DNA of 64,000 nucleotides from Channallabes apus (lineage: Eukaryota; Chordata; Actinopteri; Siluriformes; Clariidae), in contig CM060113.1 in the NCBI GenBank assembly GCA_030522415.1, forward strand, positions 3,084,967-3,148,966, read 5' to 3'. Position numbers and translations under genes: made by a program. Each line of letters starts with the position of its first letter. Within the stretch, counting starts at the first letter, position 1. The notes under the pieces are model-generated. The model worked only from the letters and a program-made list of their open reading frames with translations. It made no database searches and was not told the DNA's origin. Positions 33,561 through 45,950 of the stretch are shown piece by piece.

Positions 33561-34584
33561 GCCCTGTTTGGTGAACTGAGCAGTTCTTCCTGCATCTATA
33601 GCTGAGCCAAGAAGAAGTTAGAAATGATTTGCTGGATAATCTACTGTATATTGTATATATGCTTGATTTTACTGTATGTGTCTATTAGCAATACTGTCGG
33701 TGTGGCTGAAATATTCACGCATTAGAAAGGCAGATGATGCTTCTCGATAAAAAGCCTATAACAGTAACAGACCGTGATCATTCTGAAAAAACGGGTTGGA
33801 GCAAATACAAACATTTTACAAACTAAATTACAGAATGAGCAGATAGGAATCACTTCTTGTGATCGAGTCACACTCCAAGATTTTAACCTTAACAGTTATT
33901 GAGATGTGTTAACTTTACGCACTCATGAATCACAAATGTCAAAATATAAGAACCTTGACAGCTATTGATGACGCCCCAAGTAATTATACTATAGAGATGA
34001 GGAATTACTACCAAAGGTGATTTGGCCTGAAGTCTAAAATGGAGTTAATGGCACTCCAAAAGAACAATTTTTAAAGGTGGAAATCTAAATTTCGCTTTTC
34101 AGAAGTGTGCTGTCAGACACTGTTAGCACAGGTAATGGGATTTTTTTTTAGTTTTGCATGAATATTCATATTTTAGCTTCATTGTCACACACAATTATGT
34201 AAAATTTGCTCTTTATAACAGATATTTTTTTCCTTCAAACCTGACAACGTGTGCATGTATCTCCTTAGGGAATAACTGAGGAACTGCATATGGTATTGCG
34301 TTCATCTATTACATCATCAGGGTCGTTTTTCCTATTTGCACAATTTCCTATTTGCGTCAGTAATCCGTGTACAGTAAATGTCAATTGCCAGGAAATAGAT
34401 GCATAAATGACACATGATTATTTTAGGCAACCTTGGGCAATAATTTGAAGCTGCAAAAGCATTTACCAGATCATTTGAACCTATTTGCATAATTTTCCTG
34501 CTGAAATCTTGTTTTTTTTTTTTTTATTATTATTATTTAACTACAACTTGAAGTCGGCAAGAAGTTTGTACAGCAACATAACAT
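33561..34584. other. No gene seen
   Basis: No recognised repeat or coding signal; poly-T runs near 34141 and 34512. Confidence 0.35.
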
Positions 34585-34850
34585 TTACCGCATTCAACAG
34601 GTACCCTTATCCCGCGTGACTTACACTCGATAAACATCTGAGCAGTTGAGAGTTAAGGTTCTGGCTCGAGGGCCCGACAGCGGCAGCATGCTACAGTAGT
34701 GCAGGGGATTGAACTCATGACCTTTCAATCAGTAGTCTAACATCTTAACCCGTGTGCCAGCTTCGACAGAACATTCCATGGAGATATCTGACTCAGCCGT
34801 GTCATTATAAGTCATCTTTGCTTTTCTCAAACCCCCTATATACACACACA
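34585..34850 (-). mobile_element. Second-family SINE plus flank, duplicate A
   Basis: Minus-strand SINE (GTTAAGATGTTAGACTACTG, GAGTTCAATCCCC B-box, ending GGATAAGGGTACCTG), followed on the right by about 85 bases (AACATTCCATGGAGATATCT ...). The SINE and the 85-base flank recur together at 35370-35575. Confidence 0.65.
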
Positions 34851-34861
34851 TGAACAAATTT

Positions 34862-35359
34862 ACAGGTCTGTGAAAAAGTCTTGAGACAGCCTTCATTTCT
34901 TCATATTAAATTAAACCAAATAATGTTGATTAAATTAAAGAAATGGGAACAAATGTTTTACTGTGTCAGGCTGCAATGTGCCTAAAGTTACTATTTAAAA
35001 ACTGTCTGATTATGTAACAGCCTCAGCAGCAGCGACCTCATTTCCCCTCTCGTCTGTTCCAACCTCTCAGCATTCAGCATCAGCAGTAAACTAATCACCA
35101 CCTGATCATCTGTCATCATGTGCACCAGTTTCTCACTGGGTCAGGACTTAAGTTAGATGTTTTTATGCTTGAATGATGTATAATGATCACTGTGTGGGTT
35201 AACAAACCAAAAAAACACTCCTCTGAAACTGCTCAGGTACAGGGACTGGAGTGAACAAACTGAGAGACAAAAGAGTCTGACGAGCTCAAGAGTACATTAA
35301 ACATGCAAGAAGCAAAATATGAAGAAATGATGGTTCTCAAGACTTGTGCACAGTCCTGT
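34862..35359. mobile_element. MITE with GTCTTGAGA inverted ends
   Basis: About 498 bases. The left end (TACAGGTCTGTGAAAAAGTC) and right end, read inversely (TACAGGACTGTGCACAAGTC), match at most positions. No ORF. A second broken copy is at 16830-17990. The TA-type ends suggest Tc1/mariner. Confidence 0.75.
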
Positions 35360-35369
35360 ACATTTAGCT

Positions 35370-35575
35370 CGATATACATCAGAGCAGTTGAGAGTTAAGG
35401 TTCTGGCTCGAGGGCTCAACAGCGGCAGCTTGGTAGTGCTGGGGCTTGAACTCGTGACCTTTCAATCATTTGTCTAACTTCTTAGCCACGGTGCCAGTTT
35501 CAGTGGAACATTCCATTGAGATATCTGACGCCACCGTGGCATTAAAAGTCATTTCTTTGCTTTTTTTTATCCATG
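35370..35575 (-). mobile_element. Second-family SINE plus flank, duplicate B
   Basis: Same SINE body and the same right flank as 34630-34830 (GGAACATTCCATTGAGATAT ...), moderately diverged. This indicates a local duplication or recombination between copies; the MITE lies between the two. Confidence 0.6.
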
Positions 35576-35995
35576 CACGGAGTAAAATGCTACAGAGACT
35601 GATTACTCTTATTGTGGTGACTGGGGACTTGTGACTGCAGTCGCTCAGCAGCTCAGGACTGGAATTTCCTACAGTTTTGGACCGGAGCCTCCTATAACAA
35701 AACTGGGCTCCTTCTGTTATATCTTCTGTTATACTGAACTTGCAGCCGCAAAACACACAGTTTGACTTATTGACAGTATTTTTGACTGCAAAACAATCCC
35801 TGCTATCCGTTATCACATACTGTAAATCGGGATGGGTTCCCTGAGGAGTCGGGTTCCTCACGGGTTCCTCCTCTTCAGGGATCATTTTGATTTCTACATA
35901 CTTTCTCATACATTTCATACTCATTCCCATAATTGTCTTTTGTGTCTGTAAAGCTGCTTTGCGACAATGACCATTGCTAAAATTTAATCGAATTG
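35576..35995 (+). mobile_element. L2-like LINE 3'UTR fragment
   Basis: GATGGGTTCCCTGAGGAGTC, GGTTCCTC and the terminal GTAAAGCTGCTTTGCGACAA match the 3'UTR order of the LINE at 24526-25546 (seen there on the minus strand). 5'-truncated, with no ORF2 sequence. Confidence 0.6.
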
Positions 35996-35997
35996 AG

Positions 35998-36236
35998 GCG
36001 GTACAATGGCGTAGAGGTTAGCACCATCTCCTAGCACCATGTTCTTCCTCCGGGTACTCCGGTTTCCTCCCACCGTGCAAAGACATGCAGATTAGGAGAA
36101 TCGGTGTTCCCAAATTGTGTAAATGTGTGTGTGTGCCCCACCTCAAGCCCTAGGTCTCCGGGGATAGACTCGAGGACCCCTGAGACCCTGTATACAGGAT
36201 AAAGCGGTATAGACAACAAGTGAGTGAGTGAGTGAA
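35998..36236 (+). mobile_element. DANA/mermaid-like SINE with central deletion
   Basis: GAGGCGGTACAATGGCGTAG head, a deletion that removes the B-box region, then CTCCGGGTACTCCGGTTTCC, AAAGACATGCAGATTAGG and a (GTGA)n tail. Confidence 0.8.
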
Positions 36237-37834
36237 CTGAATTGAGTCTAGTTCAAATTAGACTAGTACTGAGTCCAAGAAAAGAAATCCAGTTATGTAA
36301 AAGATCAGCCTGCCTATAAACATGCAGGTCATTTCTTCACATAAGATCAGAATCTGGAAGTGACAGGTTGTTTGATTAATCTCACACTTTCCCTCATGCA
36401 GGTCAAGATACAGAGACAATACACACAACAGTTCCATATCTCGATGGAATGTTCCGCGAAAGCTGGTGACGTCAAATGTTAAGATCTTACATGCATAATA
36501 AAATTTTCCCCATGACCACGAGAACCTTGAGGTTCATTTTGATACCAAATCTGGCAGATTATAGAATTCCAGTCCATAGTGTCTTACTGCCTATAGTGCT
36601 TAATTCTTGCAGAAGTAAAGTTTTCTCATGTAGCAGTTTCCACGCGACACTTCCACATAGCTCACTTTTAATGACCAGACTAGCTGAGACTGCTCCACGG
36701 GTCAGCCATCCTCCTGCTCTCTATTAAACACACTGTTGCATGTTTAATCAGGACACTTGTACTGCAGGAAGATGCTGCGATTCCTCTTCTTGATATTTTC
36801 ACTCAGCACAGTTGGATCGCTGCGCCGTGACACTCATCCAGAGCTGGTCATTTGGTGTAATTAGCGTCACACGGTCCCATGTAGTATCGAGAGATGGTAT
36901 TTTATTATTTTTCTTTTCTATCAATCAGCATACCTACTCAATTATTTTTTAAGTAAATGTAAGTAGACATTTTTCCTCCTCTTGTCTTCAGGGTGCACTG
37001 GGACACATTAGTATTCACACCACAAACCTTATGTGACCGTGTGTGTCCCTGACTGATCGAATCATGGGGTGTCTTGATGACGAATTTGACCCTCCTCACC
37101 CCTGTAGTTAACGCCGCCCGGTTGTGACGGCATCGCCCCCGTACAGATGTTAATCCTCAGTTCTAACGAGACTTCGGAGCATTATAATGGCTTATAATCA
37201 CAGCACTGACTAAACACACACACTAGTTCTTCACTAACTGCAGTTTTAAAGCTTCTCCATCTCGCACACACACATACACCAACCTACACACAGTTTTACA
37301 CCGTTTCGTGCTCGTCTCAAGCCCCTGTGGCCTCTCTCACCCGCTCTACGATCCTGTCCAAACACATTTTACAGCCGCTGTGGTGGAAAACAAGGCTCTC
37401 GAACCTCAGATGTTTCTCCACGCTTGCAGGCCGTATAAACTCTCACTTCTCACTCATTAAAGCTGATTTGGGATTATTTACAGGGCATCGGGAAGCCGAG
37501 TAAACACGATTAGGTTGGGCTATATAGCGGGGTCAATATTTTCATAGGCAACTCTAATTAATAAAACATAACACACGATGTAACGGCTGTGTGTTCAGCA
37601 TCAAACACCAGGGAAGTTTAAACACTGGTTTTGGCTTTGGAACATGAAGAATCACTGACCCCTGGTGGTAGATTGTAGGTAACTGACGTTCAATGAACAT
37701 CAGACGCAAGATGTGTTTTAATTGCAAATGTTTTAATTCCGTTATGCAGCTGAGCTCAGGGTTTTAATTCAGACTACTGATTGTGTTTTAATGTCATGAA
37801 ATTAGTTCCACCCCTTAAACACAGACCCCCCTTG
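36237..37834. other. No gene seen
   Basis: Mostly unique sequence. 36400-36470 carries an inverted piece of the flank duplicated near 34.8/35.5 kb (CGATGGAATGTTCCGCGAAA). No exons recognised. Confidence 0.35.
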
Positions 37835-38105
37835 TTTTTTTTAATAAGTTTTTTAAAATGTTTACATTGAAGTTGCAATTCAATTTGCAGGCAGCAGACG
37901 GCGCTTGACTTCTCGATTCGGTACGGCGGTACCTCGGCATACAGTACGAATTTGATCGAAATTTTGTATTGCAAAACACATCAAAACATTTAGAAAAGAC
38001 ATGTAAATAAATAGACATTAAACCTTAATTTCTGATTCTTCTTGGCACTGGCTGCTTTAAAAACCAAACTGAAAGTGGCTCCTTTTTCTTCTTGCTACCG
38101 AACTT
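37835..38105 (-). mobile_element. pogo/Tigger-like DNA element fragment
   Basis: The minus strand reads GGTAGCAAGAAGAAAAAGGA, then CACTTTCAGTTTGG, the same order as 54395-54530. It reaches GTATGCCGAGGTACCGCCGT, a terminal repeat-like end, near 37930. Non-coding remnant. Confidence 0.45.
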
Positions 38106-38398
38106 TGAAGATCCCAATGAGTGCAGTGGCCTCCATCAAGCCGTCCAGCCAAACTGAGCACCTGGAGGAGAAGGGAACATGATGGTCACTCTGAAAGAGC
38201 TCCAGTGGTTCTCTGTGGAGAGAGGAGAACCTTCCAGAAGAACAACCATCTCTGTAGCACTCCCTCATTAGGCCTGCATGGTAGAGTGGCCAGACAGAAG
38301 CCACTACTCAGTAAAAGTCACATGACAGCCCAACTGGAGTTTTCCAAAAGGCATCTGAAGGACTCTCGTACTATGAGGAACAATTGTTTTTGTTGTTG
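38106..38398 (+). pseudogene. Tc1-like transposase fragment, sense arm
   Basis: The plus strand encodes VERGEPSRRTTIS followed by a transposase-like stretch with stops. It ends near 38398, where an oppositely oriented copy begins. Confidence 0.65.
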
Positions 38399-39123
38399 TT
38401 GAAGCACCTTTGGCACCAAAGCTACAAAATGTTTTCCTCTGGAAGGTTCTCCTCTCTCCACAGAGAAATGCTGGAGCTCTTCCAGACTGAACATCAGGTT
38501 CTTGGTCACCTCCTCAACTAAGGCCCTTCTCCCCTGATCGTCTCCTCTAGGAAGAGTCCTGGTGATTCCAAGCTTCTTCCATTTATGGATGATGGAGGCC
38601 ACTGTGCTCATCTGGACCTTCAATGCTGCAGATATTTTTCTGTACCCTTCCACAGACCTGTGCCTCGATACACTTCTGTCTGAGAGGTCTACAGACAACT
38701 CCTTGGACTTGATGGCTTGGTTTGTGCTCTGACATGCACTGTTAACTAGCTGTGGGACCTTATAAAGACAGGTGTGTGTCTTTCCAAATAATGTCCAATC
38801 AACTGAATTTACCACAGGTGGACTCCAATCAAGTTGTGGAAACATCTCAAGGATGATCAGCAGAAACAGGATGACCCTGAGCTCAATATTGAGTGTCATG
38901 GCGAAGGGGGTGAATACTTATGTACGTCATTTTTGTTTGTTTTTTATTTTTTTGTGAATTTCATCAGGTTTCAAATGAACTTCTTTCACATTGTCATTAT
39001 GGCGTATTGTTTGTAGAATTTAGAGGACAATAATGAATTTAATCCATTTTGGAATAAGGCTGTAACGTACTGTAGCAAAATGTGGAAAACGTGAAGCGCT
39101 GTGAATACGTTCTGGATGCTCTC
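38399..39123 (-). pseudogene. Tc1-like transposase N-terminal half, antisense arm
   Basis: The minus strand encodes the paired-like DNA-binding domain of a Tc1 transposase: KELSVDLSDRSVSRHRSVEG, YRKISAALKVQMSTVASIIH, KWKKLGITRTLPRG (residues about 66-130 of the 193-residue frame), then RRALVEEVTKNLMFSLEEL. The element's terminal repeat is at 39080-39123 (GTGAAGCGCTGTGAATACGT). Catalytic domain absent. Confidence 0.8.
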
Positions 39124-39124
39124 T

Positions 39125-39650
39125 ATCTGTCTGAAGTTTAACCTGCACCATGAAGTGAAATCTAAATGTGGAGTAAAAGTGATGTTATGAACAGTTATTT
39201 AATGGATCTAATAATCTACTGTATAATAATCTACTAATGCGCTACTGTCTCAATGTAAACAAACACCTGCAGCAATAGATATTAATTAGAAAAGATAAAG
39301 TGAATATTTTGACTGGGATTAGTTCATATTTTCACTTTGTCTGAAATAACAGCGCTGAAGTGGTATAAGTGAATTTTAACACGCTGGAGTCGTTTTAAGA
39401 CAAAACTTCATCTTTATCTGATCTACTTTTTCCATTTCTCATCTGTGATTCTCTCTCCGATTACCGAACAGGGAGTGTATTTGTCTGAGCACCAAAGAAG
39501 GACAACTTAGTGTAAACAAGGCGTCAGATACTCAACCTTACAGAATGTCATTTCTGTCTATTAATAAGTTAGACAGAGAGTTCTGCTGTACAGAAAGACA
39601 CACGTACACGTACGTGGACATCAACCTCAAATAATAATAATAATAATAAT
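39125..39650 (+). repeat. Dispersed repeat X, copy 2
   Basis: Near-identical to 5580-6495 without the MITE; the uninterrupted target reads AATCTACTGTATAAT at about 39209-39223. Begins directly after the Tc1 terminal repeat and ends in an AAT array (39632-39650). Confidence 0.8.
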
Positions 39651-41092
39651 CATAATAATATAACATTAAAGGTCAGCAGATTATTATTTAGATTTAACCT
39701 TTTAACTGTTGCTACAACTATTTTCCCATTAATTCGAGTATTTATGCTCGTAGGAGATCAAAGCCTTGCTACCCACCTGCAGTACCTATAATGGGCCACC
39801 AGGGTACATTAACACTGTTTTATGTTTTAACGCTCGATGCTCCTACAATAGCACGTTCCTTAGGTAATCACCATCCTAATCAGACCCAATGATTTCTGCA
39901 CAAAAGAGATGATTTGTGCTTTATATGTTTCCTTGTTTCAGTATGGAGTTTGTAAAGAGTTCCTGTGTAGCTTGTGGCTAAACCGAGTGATCGAGTTCGA
40001 GAACTACGAGTTCACTTGCTTGGAACAAAACAATTTCCTGACACAATGCCGAGATAATTAAGTTGCTGTTGCTACCAAATAATAAGTGTGGCTCTATCAG
40101 ATGCCGGCGGAGTAAAATGAGGTTAGCGGAGATAAGCTAAGGTAGGCTGCAGGCACGACTGAAATGAACAAACTCCGAATAAGCGCCGTGGTCTGTAATT
40201 GCAAGATTGGTCTATAGTTTCAGATCGACTTCGACGCAGTTCAAGAAGAAGAAGAAATCAATTCTGGGACTGAAGGTGATTTACAGCCTTCGCTCATGCT
40301 AACGTCGTCCCCTGGACTCTCGCCACTGTGATGAGAGCCGAGAGCACGACGGCACAAAGCAGCGACAGAGCGCTGAAGTGATACAGAAACTAAAGGACCA
40401 TGAAAGAGGGAGGATAAAAAGAGATGAAGAGGACTCTGGGTCGATTATGACCGTGCATACGGGAATTAAGGGTCATAAACATCTGACTAGCTCTGACTGC
40501 CGCAGCGTAGGAGGCTCTTTATACACTCAAGTGACTACCGGCTTTGTGTTTCAAACTCTCACACACACACACACACACACACTGCAACCTTCAACTCACC
40601 CTGATACTCAGTGTTAGAGTATAAAACACACACACACACACACACACACCGCTGAACTTCATAGAAACAGGTACGATCTGAAGTGGAGCTACTCAAGGCA
40701 CTGCTGCAGAAAATCCTGGATTCTGACTGGCTGGATGTTAAACGCTATTTATTCCTCTACTCGTCTTTTTGATAAAATACTAACTGAGATTCTCACTCTT
40801 CAATCTGTTTTTAAAGGAACATTATGTAGATTTATTCAGTTTTTCTCTGAGAGGAGATTTGTGATTGACAGCTCATGCCATTTTGTTCAAATTTACCGTG
40901 ATAAAACACTCAGAGAGCATGCTGTAACGGGAAACTCATCAGTGATGAATTACTGTTACCATGACGAAGGTGATTATTGTCCAATAACAGCACATCATGA
41001 GGTGTTTGATTGCTGTCATACAGGACATCACGCTGTTTTTCATCTATTAAAACATTCTGGAAGGGTATTAATCTCCACTCTGTAAATTATAG
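39651..41092. other. No gene seen; CA repeats
   Basis: (CA)n at 40558-40582 and 40628-40650, and a (GAA)n patch at 40242-40258. Otherwise unique, with no supported exon. Confidence 0.4.
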
Positions 41093-41636
41093 GCTTCTGT
41101 ATTAATCAGTTGCAAAAATAATGGTACCCATTATGGAAGCTATATACTGTATGTATACGCCCCTTCCTGATTTTTGTATAGATTTTTTGCAGATTTGTCA
41201 CACTTTAATAAATCAGATCATCAAGCACATTTTAATATTACAACAAAAAAAAACAGAATCAATACAACTGCATTTTGTAAACGATGATTTCATCTGTAAA
41301 GGGAAGAAAGCTGTCCGAACCTGCCTGGCCCTGAGTGAAAAAAATAATTGCCCCTAAACTCATTAACTGGTTATGTCACCCTTGGCGTCAACAGCTGCAA
41401 TGAATCATTCGCGATAACTGTGGAGGAACTTTGGCCCACTCTTCTTTGCAGAATTGTTTTAATTCAGCCACATTAGAGGGTTTTCGGGTTTAAGGTCATC
41501 TCAATCAGTCCAGACTTTGAATGTTTTTCAGCTTGAGGTCACGACCTGATGGCCGGATATTCTCCTGTGGGATTTTATGGTAGAGCACAGAATTCCACAG
41601 AATTCCACAGTTCCCTCAATTACAGTATGGAAAGTC
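41093..41636 (-). mobile_element. Tc1-like element, left half of a nested host
   Basis: Antisense of a fish Tc1-like transposase gene: AACTTTGGCCCACTCTTCTT, TGCAGAATTGTTTTAATTCA, CAGCTTGAGGTCACGA, GATGGCCGGATATTCTCC. The sequence stops at GGAAAGTC (41636) and resumes at 46941 with AGTCTTCCACGTCCTGAAG, exactly as the family consensus continues. AGTC is duplicated on both sides. Confidence 0.8.
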
Positions 41637-42105
41637 AAATAAATAAATAAAAATTTTATTTGTCACATACACAGTCATACACAGTACGATATGCAGTGAA
41701 ATGCTTACACGACCGCCAGTGACCTTAAAAAGAGAATTAAATCTTATAGTAAGAAATAAATATGAATAAAAGAAATACGATAGGATAGGAAAATTAAAAC
41801 TTAACTAGAATAAAAATAGAAATAAAAATAAAAATAGAAGTATAAATAAAAATAGAAGTATAGCTATACATAAAATAGAAATAAAAATAGAAATATACTG
41901 TACAATAGAAATTTCTTTTTTAAATTGAAATTTGGTGGAGGAAGTATGGTGTGCAAGTATGCATAGAAAAAGTGTCTTATTAAGGTGCCTTATTAAAGTG
42001 TCTTTGTGCAAAGGTCCAGAATGTAAACATAAACATTTGAGTTCCGATGTAAGTGTAGATGTGCATGAAAGTGTCTATAGTGTCCATTGACGTTAACAGG
42101 TTGTA

Positions 42106-42643
42106 TTAGTTCTGTGTTTGTGGTGTGCATGTGATCTGGTTGAGAGACCTTATCGCCTGCGGGAAGAAGCTCCTCCTCAGTCTCTCTGTGTTGGCCTTCA
42201 GGGAGCGGAAGCGCTTTCCTGACCGCAACAGAGAGAACAGTCCATTGTTGGGATGGCTGAGGTCCTTCACGATCTTCCTGGCTTTGGTCCAGCACCGCTT
42301 GGTGTAGATCGAGTGCAGGTCAGGGCGCTCGGTGCGGGTGATGCGCTCAGCTGAACGCACCACCCTCTGTAGAGCTTGTCTGTCCTGCATAGTGCTGTTC
42401 CCGAACCAGGTCGTGATTTTTCCTGTCAGGATGTTCTCTATGGTGCAGGAGTAGAAATTCCTGAGCACCTTGGAGGGCAGTCTGAAGTCTCTCAAACGTC
42501 TGAGGTGGTACAGACGCTGCCGGGCCTTTTTCACCACGGTGTTGATGTGACAGGATGTGACAGGACCATGCCAATTCTGTCCACTCTCTCCACTGGGCTC
42601 CTGTTGATGACGGGGGTCTGGTAGGTCCTCTCCTGCTTTGTAC
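42106..42643 (-). pseudogene. RT C-terminal region of the minus LINE
   Basis: Encodes [40 protein letters not shown] and [20 protein letters not shown], the C-terminal part of Rex1/CR1-type ORF2. About 40 bases are missing around 42545-42575 compared with the plus-strand copy (45125-45190), which breaks the link to the catalytic part. Confidence 0.8.
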
Positions 42644-42835
42644 CTTTTCTTGGTTTTTGTTCTTTAAGTTAGATTTCAGTGTTTTAAAATCGGCAAAATC
42701 ATCACCATTGAGTACATTAGGTATGATAGAGACACTCTTGTTTCTGTTGGTATACAATGTACTCACAATTCGACGTTTTTAACTCCGGATCCGAGCTGGC
42801 CGAGTGAGATCCTGAGGGAGAACAATGGACGCGAC

Positions 42836-44071
42836 GTGAAGCGGCGGCCCCGAGGGAAACGAGCTGGCGTTAGGAACAGGCTCAGAGCCCGTGCACACCG
42901 CACACCTCTGCCTAGCATCCTGCTCGCCAACGTCCAGTCACTGGAAAACAAACTCGATGACCTCAGGGCCAGGATAAAGTTCCAGAGAGACATTCGGGAC
43001 TGCAATCTTCTCTGCTTCACCGAGACATGGCTGAACCCAGCGGTGCCAGACCACGCCATACATCCAGCCGAGTTCTTCTCGGTTCACCGCATGGACAAGA
43101 CGCAGGACTCTGGGAAGTCAAGGGGAGGCGGCGTGTGCTTAATGGTGAACAACAGCTGGTGCAACAGCGCGAGCGTTGTTCCTCTTACACGCTCCTGCAC
43201 ACCAAACCTGGAACTACTGTCCATCATGTGTCGTCCTTTTTATCTTCCACGGGAGTTTACATCGGTCATAATCAGTGCCGTTTACATTCCTCCACAAGTG
43301 GACACAGACACTGCCTTATGCGAGCTGCATGAGGTGCTCACACAGCACCAGACACAACACCGGGACGCTGCGCTCATTGTAGCAGGGGACTTTAATAGTG
43401 CCAACCTCAAACGCGCAGCGCCGAACTTTCATCAGCATATCACCTGCCCCACCAGGGGTGAAAGAACACTAGATCATTGTTATACCACGGTCAAAGACGG
43501 TTACAAGGCACAATCTCGTCCAGCGTTTGGTAAATCCGACCACGCCGCCATCTTCCTCATGCCAAAATATAAACAAAGGCTGAAACAGGAAGTTCCGATT
43601 CAGAGGGAGGTCACGCGCTGGACGGAAAAATTGGTGGCTGCGTTACAGGACGCACTCGATGACGGAGACTGGGACATGTTCAGAAACAGCTCCGATGATG
43701 ACGTCAGCGTGTTTACGGAAGCGGTTGTGGGATTTATTGGGAAGCTAGTGGACGATACCGTGGAGAAAAAGACTATCAGAACGTTTCCCAACCAGAAGCC
43801 GTGGGTGGATAAAAGCATCCGCGACGCTCTGAGATCTCGCACCGCTGCCTACAACACGGGACTTGCATCGGGGGACATAGAACCATACAAGGCTGCGGCA
43901 TATAACGTGCGGAAAGCGGTGAAAGAGGCGAAGCAGCGCTACGGGAGAAAACTAAAGTCACAGCTTCAACAGAGTGACTCTAGGAGCCTGTGGCAGGGAC
44001 TAAGGACAATAACGGACTATAAAGCACCAACATCCGGTATGACGCGGACGCGACTCTGGCAGACGAGCTGA
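42836..44071 (+). pseudogene. LINE ORF2: APE endonuclease domain
   Basis: Motifs: ILLANVQSLENKLDDL (Asn), LLCFTETWLNP (Glu), [24 protein letters not shown] (Asp/Asn), RGERTLDHCYT and FGKSDHAAIFL (catalytic SDH), then a helical connector. The frame extends upstream of 42836 without an ATG, so the true start may lie earlier. A frameshift near 44036 separates it from the RT frame. Confidence 0.85.
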
Positions 44072-44074
44072 ACA

Positions 44075-45622
44075 CATTCTACGCTCGCTTTGAGGCTGCA
44101 GCTAAAGACGCTAGCGATGCTAATGCTAACGGCGCTAATGCTAGCGGCGCTAATGCTAACGGCGCTAATGCTGCAGACAGGAAGACACTGCCAGCACCGG
44201 GAACGCGCTCATCATCTCCGAGCACGACGTGAGGAGAGCCTTCAAGAGAGTGAACACCAGGAAAGCAGCAGGACCAGACGGCATCTCAGGCCGTATCCTC
44301 AGAGCCTGCGCAGACCAGCTAGCACCTGTGTTCACTGAGATATTCAACATCTCTTTATCTCAGTCGGTGATTCCCACGTGCTTCAAAGAGTCCATCATTG
44401 TTCCTGTCCCGAAGAAACCACATCCTGCTTCTCTCAATGACTATCGCCCTGTAGCCCTCACCTCAGTAGTGATGAAGTGCTTTGAACACCTTATCAGAGA
44501 CTTCATAATTTCTTCACTACCCGACACACTGGACCCACTACAGTTTGCATAACGTCAGAACCGCTCCACAGACGATGCAATCTCTCATCTCCTCCACACA
44601 TCATTCACTCACCTGGACACTAGGAAAGGGAATTATGTTAAAATGCTCTTCATCGACTACAGCTCTGCATTTAATACCATAATTCCCTCCACACTCACCA
44701 CCAAGCTGGAGCACCTGGGACTCAGCTCATCTATACTGTATGTCAGTGGATCTCCAATTTTCTGACTGGCAGACCACAGGCAGTAAGGATGGGCGTACAT
44801 GTCTCAGCTACACTCACTCTCAGCACTGGAGCCCCCCAGGGTTGTGTTCTGAGCCCCCTGCTGTACTCTTTGTACACCCACGACTGCGTGGCCACTACCA
44901 ACTCCATCTACATCATCAAGTTTGCTGACGACACCGTCGTGGTCGGACTGATCACCAACAATGATGAGTCGGACTACCTAGAAGAGATTGGAAATCTGGA
45001 GAACTGGTGCCAGAGGAACAATCTCGTCCTGAACGTCAGTAAGACAAAGGAGCTGATAGTGGACTTTTGTACTAAGCAGGAGAGGAACTACCAGATCACC
45101 GTCATCAACAGGAGCCCAGTGGAGAGAGTGGACAGCTTCAGATACCTCGGTGTTCACATCACTCAGGACCTGTCATGGTCCTGTCACATCAACACCGTGG
45201 TGAAAAAAGCCCGGCAGCGTCTGTACCACCTCAGACGCTTGAGAGACTTTAGACTGCCCTCCAAGGTGCTCAGGAACTTCTACTCCTGCACCATAGAGAG
45301 CATCCTGACGGGAAACATCACGACCTGGTTCGCGAACAGCACCATGCAGGACAGACAAGCTCTACAGAGGGTGGTGCGATCAGCCGAGCGCATCATCCGC
45401 ACTGAGCTCCCTGACCTGCACTCAATCTACAGCAAGCGGTGCTGGACTAAGGCCAGGAAGATCGTGAAGGACCACAGTCACCCCAGTAATGGACTGTTCT
45501 CTTTGTTCCCGTCTGGGAAGCGATTCTGCTCCCTAAAGGCCAACAAAGAGAGGCTGAGGAGGAGCTTCTTCCCGCAGGCGATAAGGTCTCTCAATCGCAA
45601 TCACACCTCCACACAGGACTAA
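44075..45622 (+). pseudogene. LINE ORF2: linker and reverse transcriptase
   Basis: After the frameshift the frame resumes with a linker of repeated Asn-Ala-Asn-Gly-Ala codons (44109-44170), then RT blocks: [43 protein letters not shown] (motif A), [17 protein letters not shown] (motif B), [11 protein letters not shown] (motif C), and the C-terminal [12 protein letters not shown] region. Lesions: an in-frame TAA at about 44550-44552 where the other copy has Tyr, and a 5-base insertion near 44735 that shifts frame before motif B. Inactive. Confidence 0.88.
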
Positions 45623-45950
45623 TAACATCTTTTTAAGCTCACAACATTGACTGGACAATCATGGACACATTCATACACACTTGCACTAAATATTTATACA
45701 TCTGGACAATTGCACATGTCACTTTCACTAGTCACCTTTCATGAATATTTGCACAACCATGGTCACTTTAAATTCTATATATATACTTCCCCCCCTATAT
45801 TTCTATATTTTGCAATATTCTATTATGCCCTTATTGTACAGTTAATTTTACTAGTTAAATTTATTTCTTTAGTATTTCCTTTTATTGATATTTATTTTAC
45901 GTACAAGCTTTTATTTTCTTTTTAAGGTCACTGGCGGTCATGTAAGCATT

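Noticed and set aside
35466..35930. 154-codon minus-strand ORF
   Set aside because: It runs across a SINE and an L2 3'UTR fragment in antisense; no conserved protein motif.
42125..42307. Plus-strand ORFs at 42.1-42.6 kb
   Set aside because: Antisense shadows of the LINE RT C-terminus.
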